Origin: Clostridiales bacterium
GTDB lineage: Bacteria; Bacillota; Clostridia; Lachnospirales; Lachnospiraceae
Assembly: GCA_019416265.1 (NCBI GenBank)
Contig: DXXQ01000120.1
Coordinates: forward strand, 11,473 to 75,472
Reading direction: 5' to 3'
Length of the DNA stretch: 64,000 nucleotides
Both the position numbers and the translations under genes were made by a program. Every line of letters begins with the position of its first letter. The first letter of the stretch is position 1. Below, piece by piece: positions 58,519-64,000 of the stretch. Under the pieces are notes generated by a model, which saw nothing but the letters and a program-made list of their open reading frames with translations, ran no database searches and was not told where the DNA came from.

Positions 58519-60366
58519 CTATTTCTGTCTCTGTTCGGCTTTATCTGCCATATCTCTCAAAAGGTCGCAATACCAAAAGACCACATCGCCGATCCGTCGA
58601 AGCTCAGATTCTCTGCTTACCTTTTCCCACAGCATCCGGTAATGGCAGAACCATTTTTCAAGCCTGCAGGCAAGCTCGGAAAGCTCCTGTGCCTCATACT
58701 CTTTTCCTGATACAGCCAGACCGGTTTTATTGAAAATACGGACTGCCTCCGCTCCGAGATATACAGGAAGCAGTTCTTCCCTGCAATCCGGATCAAGGAA
58801 TCTGCCGCACTGTCCCAGTTCTTCCAGCAGAGCCTCTATTTCTCTGTCGTTTCCGGCAGCCTCCGCCTTCTGTTCTTCTGTTTTGCGGCACGCTTCCTGG
58901 TCTCCCCGTTCCTTCCGCATTACCATCGTCCACCAGTCATAGACGGTCTTTCGGGCAATCTCTGCTGTGATTCCCGTAAATCTTTCCGAAGTATCCCCGT
59001 ACTGGATCAGGGAGATTTCTTTATTGATCTCCTCATAGGGGATCTCTTCTTTATTCCAGGAAAAAGCAGCTCCGTAAATGAGCCCCGGAATACTAAGGGA
59101 CGGATGGTTAATGTGTCCGTAATCGCCCCAGTCTGTATTGAGCACACCTGCCGCCTTATATTTCACCCCGTAGGAGCACATTCTGGAAATGTTCTGGCAA
59201 GCATAATCCAGACGGTTGATATACTGATTCCAGCCGCTGACTCCCGGACATACATACTGAATTGCTCCGGTCTGAGCGATCTTTCTTGTACTGTCCTCGC
59301 TCTGATTCCATGCATAGCCCCAGTTAAGACAAATAGTCCCTTTGGGAAGCTCCCCGATCATCTCCGGGAAACCACAGATAATATCTCCCCAGAACATTGG
59401 CGTTTTCCCCTGGGAAACCACGAACTCACAGAGTTTTTTCACGAAATCCATATACAGCCTGTCAACGCCCTTTTCCTCAGCCTCCTGTCTGCAGGCTCCT
59501 TTACCCAGGTCAAAGGTTTCATCTGCACAGATGTTAAAATAGTCAGACCGGAACAGGGACATATATTCCAGGATCATTTTTTTAATCAGCTCAAAACTCT
59601 CATCCAGCGTCGGATTGATGGTATGATGCTCAAGACGGGAAATCAGTCCGAAGGGCTCGTCTGCCGTCTCTTTCAGCTCGCCCAGATGACGGTACTGCTT
59701 CGTCCGAAGAAGCTTGTACAGATGTCCGAAGGAGGAAAGAGAGGGAACAAGGTCGATTCCCAGCTTCCTGCAATAGCGGTCCAGTTCCAGAATATCCTCT
59801 GCAGTAAGAGGGGTATCATCTCTCCACACCTCGCTGAAATCCCGGAAAAGATATGTGTGCTCAATATAAAGCTGAAGCTGATTCAGCTTATAGAAGCTCA
59901 TGGTATCTGCCAGACGCTTCAGCCAGGAAAGCTTCGGCACACGGCCTCTTGTCACATCATGATAATACCCTCTCACCGGAAACTCCGGATAATCGTGGAT
60001 ATACAGGGCGCTTAACGCTCCGCCCTCCTGACGGAAAATCTGTCTCAGGGTCTGCACTCCGTAAAGGATTCCCCTATAGCTTCCCCCCTGTACCAGAATT
60101 CCCTCTTTTTTGATTTCCAGGGTATATTCCTCTTCTTTCATTCCTGCTCCCGCAGAGAGGACAATTTCCCCTTCTCTCCCTTCCCCTTTTCTTATCAAAA
60201 GGGACAGTCCGGCAGCCCGCCGGATTTCTTCCTGCAGAAGCTTCCCCCAGGCAAAAGCCTGTTCCGGGCAGGAATCTTCTATAGTGATTGCCGTATCATA
60301 TTTAAGAAAAAACGGCTGATTTCCTTTTTCTATTTTTATCTCCTGTGGTTTTGGTAAAAAATACAT
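58519..60366 (-). CDS. GH20-type beta-N-acetylhexosaminidase-like enzyme
   Basis: A 615-residue protein without signal peptide. Residues 1-115 form the GH20b-like domain; the TIM barrel begins GYYHDVTRGRVPKLSWLKRLAD (read in parts), and the catalytic Asp-Glu pair is in NICADETFDLG (~282-283). Characterised GH20 enzymes use the substrate's N-acetyl group to release GlcNAc or GalNAc. Beside a beta-mannosidase this fits breakdown of a Man-GlcNAc unit. The C-terminal ~130 residues are helical and Glu-rich. AAAGGAGG precedes the ATG by 13 bases. Confidence 0.88.
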   Translation of the reverse strand: MYFLPKPQEIKIEKGNQPFFLKYDTAITIEDSCPEQAFAWGKLLQEEIRRAAGLSLLIRKGEGREGEIVLSAGAGMKEEEYTLEIKKEGILVQGGSYRGILYGVQTLRQIFRQEGGALSALYIHDYPEFPVRGYYHDVTRGRVPKLSWLKRLADTMSFYKLNQLQLYIEHTYLFRDFSEVWRDDTPLTAEDILELDRYCRKLGIDLVPSLSSFGHLYKLLRTKQYRHLGELKETADEPFGLISRLEHHTINPTLDESFELIKKMILEYMSLFRSDYFNICADETFDLGKGACRQEAEEKGVDRLYMDFVKKLCEFVVSQGKTPMFWGDIICGFPEMIGELPKGTICLNWGYAWNQSEDSTRKIAQTGAIQYVCPGVSGWNQYINRLDYACQNISRMCSYGVKYKAAGVLNTDWGDYGHINHPSLSIPGLIYGAAFSWNKEEIPYEEINKEISLIQYGDTSERFTGITAEIARKTVYDWWTMVMRKERGDQEACRKTEEQKAEAAGNDREIEALLEELGQCGRFLDPDCREELLPVYLGAEAVRIFNKTGLAVSGKEYEAQELSELACRLEKWFCHYRMLWEKVSRESELRRIGDVVFWYCDLLRDMADKAEQRQK

Positions 60367-60403
60367 AAGCGCTGATCAACCTCCTTTTCTGATATTGTAA
60401 CAG

Positions 60404-60443
60404 AAAAGGCAGAATACAGAAACCTTTTTTTCCATACTCTGCC
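60404..60443 (-). terminator. Hairpin between the binding-protein gene and the GH20 gene
   Basis: A 9-bp stem with one wobble pair (60408-60416 with 60435-60443), followed by TTTTCTG on the minus strand. It probably gives partial termination so that importer genes are expressed more than the enzymes. Confidence 0.6.
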
Positions 60444-60466
60444 CTTTATCTAAAACTTTTTATTTT

Positions 60467-61963
60467 TTATTTCGCAGTTTTCCACTCGTCAATCTGTTTC
60501 TGCATTTCGTCGATAACATCCTGGATTCCTGTAGCATCCATTTTCTTCTGGAGCTGCGGCAGATATTCAGACGGATCAACGCTTCCTGTGTAGAGAGATT
60601 TACCGAACTCATCAAGTACGTTTCTGAATCCGGCAACCTGTGTACTTACAGGAGTCAGGTCAAAGTCGAATCCGAAGGAAGGCGCTTCCTCGGAAGCATC
60701 GTTGAACTCTTTGAAGATTGCCCATTTATCGATCGGCTCATTCTCAAGTACATAAGTATTGAACAGGCCGCCCTGTACCCAGTATGGTACGGAATAGTCT
60801 TTAGAACGTGCCGGGTCTAATTTAACCTTGCAGTCATATATATACGGTTTGCCCTCTGCTGCTTTTGCTTCTTCAGGATCAACCTCTACTTTTGTCCAGT
60901 GTGTTCCTTCAATACCGTAGTTCAGAAGGTTTCTCAGATAAATATCTGTGTTGATAAGGTTCAGAAGCTCTACTGCTTTTTCCGGATGCTCAGAGTTTTT
61001 GTTTACTGCTGTGAGCGCTCCACGGGCAGATGCGTTTGTGATCTGTGTTTCCATGATCGGAGTTGCCACTACGTCATATCCAAGGTCCTTGCTCCAGATC
61101 AGCTCTGCATACGGCTGTCCGTCACCTTTTGTAACGAAACGTTTAACGGACTTGTCGTCAGATGCTGTTGCAGCGTCTTTATTGATATATCCGGCTTCAT
61201 AATATTTACGCATGGTATCCAGAGTGGACAGCATTTTTTCTGTCTGGAATACGTTCTGAACCTTCAGCTCGGAATCGCCGTATTCGATACCTACAGGATC
61301 CTGGATCTTGTCCATGTAAGTAGGAGCTGTGTAATCTCTTGTCAGGTACAGAGGTGTTACCTCAGGCTCGTTTTCTTTGATCACAGCAAGCCATGGCTCA
61401 AGGTCTTCCAGTGTCTGGATTTCTGTATACGGGATATCGTATTTGTCAACAAGCTCTTTGTTGAATACCCACATCGGCATATTTCCGATTTCTTTTTCGC
61501 TCGGTACGCCGTAGGTCTTTCCGCCAACCTTTGCAGCTTCCCAGAATCTTGTGTCAATGGCGTCATGCATTTCTTTTCCTTCTTTTGTCAGAAGGTCGTC
61601 AAGTTCAAGGAAGGCACCTTTCTGTGCGTTCTGAAGGTAATCGTTTGTCCAGGAGCAGGTAAAGCAAAGATCCCATTTATCTCCTGTATTGATGACAACC
61701 TGCATTTTCTGGTTGTAATCGCCCCAGCCTACGTTGATGACGTTTAATTTTACGCCGATTTTTTCCATTGTGTATTTGTTGACTTCATCAAGTACAAGCT
61801 GTGCGTCTTTCTGTGCATCGCCTACCTGATACCAGGTCAGCTCAACCACTTCCTGTCCGCTCTCATTTGTCTCTGCTTTTTTTCCGCATCCGGACAGAAG
61901 TCCGACTGTCATGGCTGCCGCACATCCGAGTGCAAGCCCTTTTTTAAGCTTTCCGAATTTCAT
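60467..61963 (-). CDS. Sugar-binding lipoprotein of an Lpl-type ABC importer
   Basis: A 498-residue binding protein. The signal peptide ends in the lipobox LLSGC with Cys25-26 as the lipid anchor. The family 1 binding fold (ELTWYQVGDAQKDAQLVLDEVNKYT, SYTCSWTNDYLQ-like FTCSWTNDYL, AVNKNSEHPEKAVELLNLI) and a DUF3502-like C-terminus mark the LplA/YtcQ group. AATAGGAG precedes the ATG. It follows the two permease genes. Confidence 0.93.
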   Translation of the reverse strand: MKFGKLKKGLALGCAAAMTVGLLSGCGKKAETNESGQEVVELTWYQVGDAQKDAQLVLDEVNKYTMEKIGVKLNVINVGWGDYNQKMQVVINTGDKWDLCFTCSWTNDYLQNAQKGAFLELDDLLTKEGKEMHDAIDTRFWEAAKVGGKTYGVPSEKEIGNMPMWVFNKELVDKYDIPYTEIQTLEDLEPWLAVIKENEPEVTPLYLTRDYTAPTYMDKIQDPVGIEYGDSELKVQNVFQTEKMLSTLDTMRKYYEAGYINKDAATASDDKSVKRFVTKGDGQPYAELIWSKDLGYDVVATPIMETQITNASARGALTAVNKNSEHPEKAVELLNLINTDIYLRNLLNYGIEGTHWTKVEVDPEEAKAAEGKPYIYDCKVKLDPARSKDYSVPYWVQGGLFNTYVLENEPIDKWAIFKEFNDASEEAPSFGFDFDLTPVSTQVAGFRNVLDEFGKSLYTGSVDPSEYLPQLQKKMDATGIQDVIDEMQKQIDEWKTAK

Positions 61964-61980
61964 AACTTTTTCTCCTATTA

Positions 61981-62937
61981 TTATTCTTTAACAGCGCCAA
62001 CCGTTAATCCGTTTACGAAGTATCTCTGGAAGAACGGATATGCAAAGATGATCGGCAATGTAGAGATAACTACGATCGCCATCTTGATTGTCTCTTTCGG
62101 CATATTAGCCGCAACACGGATTCCGTCAACACCCATCATAGCTTTGTTGCTCGCCAGCCAGTCGATGGAGCTTTCGATCTTGATCAGGAGATACTGAAGA
62201 GGAATCCAGTTCTGGTTGTCAATGTACATCATAGCATTGAACCAGTCATTCCAGTATCCCAGGGTAAGGAACAATCCGATTGTTGCAAGTCCCGGCAGAG
62301 CCATGGGAATTACAATGGAGAAGAAAAGTCTCCACTCGGATGCACCGTCAATTTTCGCAGATTCAACAACGGAATCAGGAATACTTGTCTTAAAGAATGT
62401 TCTCAGGACAATAACGTTAAAGGAGTTCATCGCCAGAGGCAGAATCAACGCCCAAACTGTGTCCTTGAGCATCAGTACCTTAGTTACAATCAGGTAGTTC
62501 GCGATCATACCGCCTGAGAAAAGCATCGGAACTGTGATCACCTTTGTAAAGAAGGATTTGTATGCGTATGTCTTTCTGGAAAGAGCATATGCGTATGTAC
62601 CTGTCAGGAGAAGACCGATCAGAGTACCTACAACTGTTACCAGAATTGTTACGCCGTAGCTTCGGATAATGTTTTCGCCGGCTTCAATGATGTAGGAGTA
62701 TGCGTAGAGGCTCCATTTTTCCGGAATAAAACGGTATCCGTTCATTGCAAGTGACTGTTCATCTGTAAGAGAGATGATGATAACAAAGATGAACGGCACT
62801 ACACTCAGCAGAGATAAGATTGTCAGGATCACGTTAAATAAAACATTGGTAGACTTTTTGATCTTATTATACTCGCAGACCTGCTGTTCTTCCATTTTTT
62901 TAATTCTTTTTTCTTCTTTTCTTTCCTGTCTTGACAC
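61981..62937 (-). CDS. Lpl-type sugar ABC permease (LplC/YtcP-like)
   Basis: I start at GTG (62937; product VSRQERKEEKRIKK...), 7 bases after AAAGGAGG; an ATG at 62979 overlaps the upstream gene and has no site. The product has ~318 residues, a charged N-terminus and six membrane helices. The EAA loop is ESAKIDGASEWRLFFSIVIP and the C-terminus PFFQRYFVNGLTVGAVKE is typical of LplC. It pairs with the LplB-like permease; no ATPase is encoded here. Confidence 0.93.
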   Translation of the reverse strand: MSRQERKEEKRIKKMEEQQVCEYNKIKKSTNVLFNVILTILSLLSVVPFIFVIIISLTDEQSLAMNGYRFIPEKWSLYAYSYIIEAGENIIRSYGVTILVTVVGTLIGLLLTGTYAYALSRKTYAYKSFFTKVITVPMLFSGGMIANYLIVTKVLMLKDTVWALILPLAMNSFNVIVLRTFFKTSIPDSVVESAKIDGASEWRLFFSIVIPMALPGLATIGLFLTLGYWNDWFNAMMYIDNQNWIPLQYLLIKIESSIDWLASNKAMMGVDGIRVAANMPKETIKMAIVVISTLPIIFAYPFFQRYFVNGLTVGAVKE

Positions 62938-62953
62938 AGTCTTACCTCCTTTC

Positions 62954-63901
62954 TTAGAATAATGCGTTCTCGTTGTCAATTTTGGAAACGATTTTGTTTG
63001 CTGTCATGATCAGTATGAATCCGACTACAGACTGGAACAGTGCGGCTGCAGAACTCATACCAATCTCACCGTTTGTTTTCAGTGCTCTGAAAATGTAGGT
63101 ATCAAGTACATTTGTTACAGGATACAGCGGACCGGAGTCTTTCGGCAGCTGGAAGAACAGACCGAAGTCAGACTTGAAGATACCGCCCACTGCCATAATA
63201 AGCAGGATCGTGATAACAGGCTTCAGCAGAGGAAGGGTGATGTACTTGATCTGCTGCCATTTCGTTGCACCGTCAATAACGGCTGCCTCGTAATAGGTTT
63301 TGTTGATACCGCAGATGGAAGCAAGGTAAACAACTGTATTATAGCCGATACCTTTCCACTGGCTCATGAAAATAATGATAAACGGCCAGAAGCTCTTTTC
63401 TGTATACCAGGAAATTCCTTCATGTCCGAATTTCTGTAAAATTGCGTTGAAATATCCTTTTTCCGGGTTCAAGAATGCGAATACACAGTAGCTGACAACA
63501 ACCCAGGATAAGAAGTATGGAAGGAACATGGAGCTCTGATAAATCTTTGCCATTCCTTTATTTCTAAGTTCATTAAGAAGAAGTGCCACAATAACCGGGA
63601 GTACAACGCCCAGGATAATGAAGGCTGCATTGTAAAGAACTGTGTTTCTTACGATAATCCAGGCATCACCGCTGCTGAACAGGAATTTGAAGTTCTCAAA
63701 TCCCACGAACTCACTGGTCCAGAGACTTTCGAAAAATCCTCCGGACAGACGGTATCTCTTGAATGCTACCAGAATACCGAACAGAGGAAGATACGCAAAC
63801 AGCAGAAACCAGATTGCACCGGGTGTACTCAGAACAAGAAGCTCTTTATTCATTTTCAGACGGGTCAGGAAGCTGACTTTATCTTTTTTCCTTTCTTTCA
63901 C
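62954..63901 (-). CDS. Lpl-type sugar ABC permease (LplB/YteP-like)
   Basis: A 315-residue permease that starts at GTG (63901), 7 bases after AAGGAGG. Six membrane helices, FAYLPLFGILVAFKRYRLSGG and the EAA loop EAAVIDGATKWQQIKYITLP place it with LplB. It is the first gene of the second glycan locus inside the window. Confidence 0.94.
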   Translation of the reverse strand: MKERKKDKVSFLTRLKMNKELLVLSTPGAIWFLLFAYLPLFGILVAFKRYRLSGGFFESLWTSEFVGFENFKFLFSSGDAWIIVRNTVLYNAAFIILGVVLPVIVALLLNELRNKGMAKIYQSSMFLPYFLSWVVVSYCVFAFLNPEKGYFNAILQKFGHEGISWYTEKSFWPFIIIFMSQWKGIGYNTVVYLASICGINKTYYEAAVIDGATKWQQIKYITLPLLKPVITILLIMAVGGIFKSDFGLFFQLPKDSGPLYPVTNVLDTYIFRALKTNGEIGMSSAAALFQSVVGFILIMTANKIVSKIDNENALF

Positions 63902-63963
63902 TTTTTTACCTCCTTACGGGAATGCAGCGAGCCGGCTTTCACTGCTGTCCTGTTGATAACTTT

Positions 63964-63969
63964 ATTATA
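63964..63969 (-). promoter_or_regulatory. -10 element of the second glycan operon
   Basis: A perfect TATAAT on the minus strand, 63 bases before the GTG start; no good -35 at 17 bp, so the promoter may be activator-dependent. The regulator would lie beyond the window edge. Confidence 0.45.
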
Positions 63970-64000
63970 TCGAAGAAGGCTTTTTCTACCTAGTCGAAAG

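Overview
The window comes from a low-to-mid GC Gram-positive anaerobe, most likely a gut Lachnospiraceae (Blautia or a close relative). I infer this from the Firmicutes-type ribosomal and RNA polymerase genes, the strong AGGAGG ribosome binding sites, YesMN/Lpl-type sugar regulation and import, and a PstS arrangement that I recall from this family. No database search was possible. Almost all genes lie on the minus strand. I see no rRNA, tRNA, CRISPR array, intact insertion sequence or prophage.

Layout. 1-966: 3' end of a secreted phosphodiester glycosidase-like protein with wall-binding repeats. 1052-6965: phosphate operon pstS-pstC-pstA-pstB-phoU-phoR; the PstS is circularly permuted. 7214-11671: purC, an esterase, a condensation-type acyltransferase fused to a membrane region, and cobaltochelatase CbiK. 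11827-14365: an ECF sigma/anti-sigma pair, a small protein and a MerR regulator. 14586-27599: a plant-glycan locus with a YesM/YesN two-component system, an ABC sugar importer, two GH31 enzymes, a YesL-like protein and a GH127 beta-L-arabinofuranosidase. 27600-28236: a gene-poor stretch with a 118-bp perfect copy of the merR start region and a long hairpin. 28237-30170: a second ECF sigma/anti-sigma pair.

30354-52656 is the ribosomal/RNA polymerase backbone in conserved order (rplJ-rplL-rpoB-rpoC-rpsL-rpsG-fusA-tuf), broken by two insertions. A secreted parallel beta-helix protein lies between rplL and rpoB. A 6-kb block lies between rpoC and rpsL; it holds a transmembrane Ser/Thr kinase, a PP2C phosphatase and an unknown 406-residue protein on the minus strand, and a cell-wall amidase plus a beta-lactamase-fold hydrolase on the plus strand. 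Each backbone segment has its own promoter; rplJL has an L10 leader with an attenuator. 52657-54426 holds upp, a small cysteine-rich protein, a secreted SGNH hydrolase and a small unknown protein; 54687-55937 is an MFS transporter of the UMF1 type.

55982-64000 is a second glycan locus: an LplB/LplC/lipoprotein importer followed by a GH20-type enzyme and a GH2 beta-mannosidase. Together these suggest use of Man-GlcNAc containing glycans such as N-glycan cores.

The strongest candidates for something new are the permuted PstS, the kinase/phosphatase/unknown trio with its cell-wall partners inside the rpoBC-str region, the insertion between rplL and rpoB, and the triple operator-like repeat upstream of the first sugar importer.
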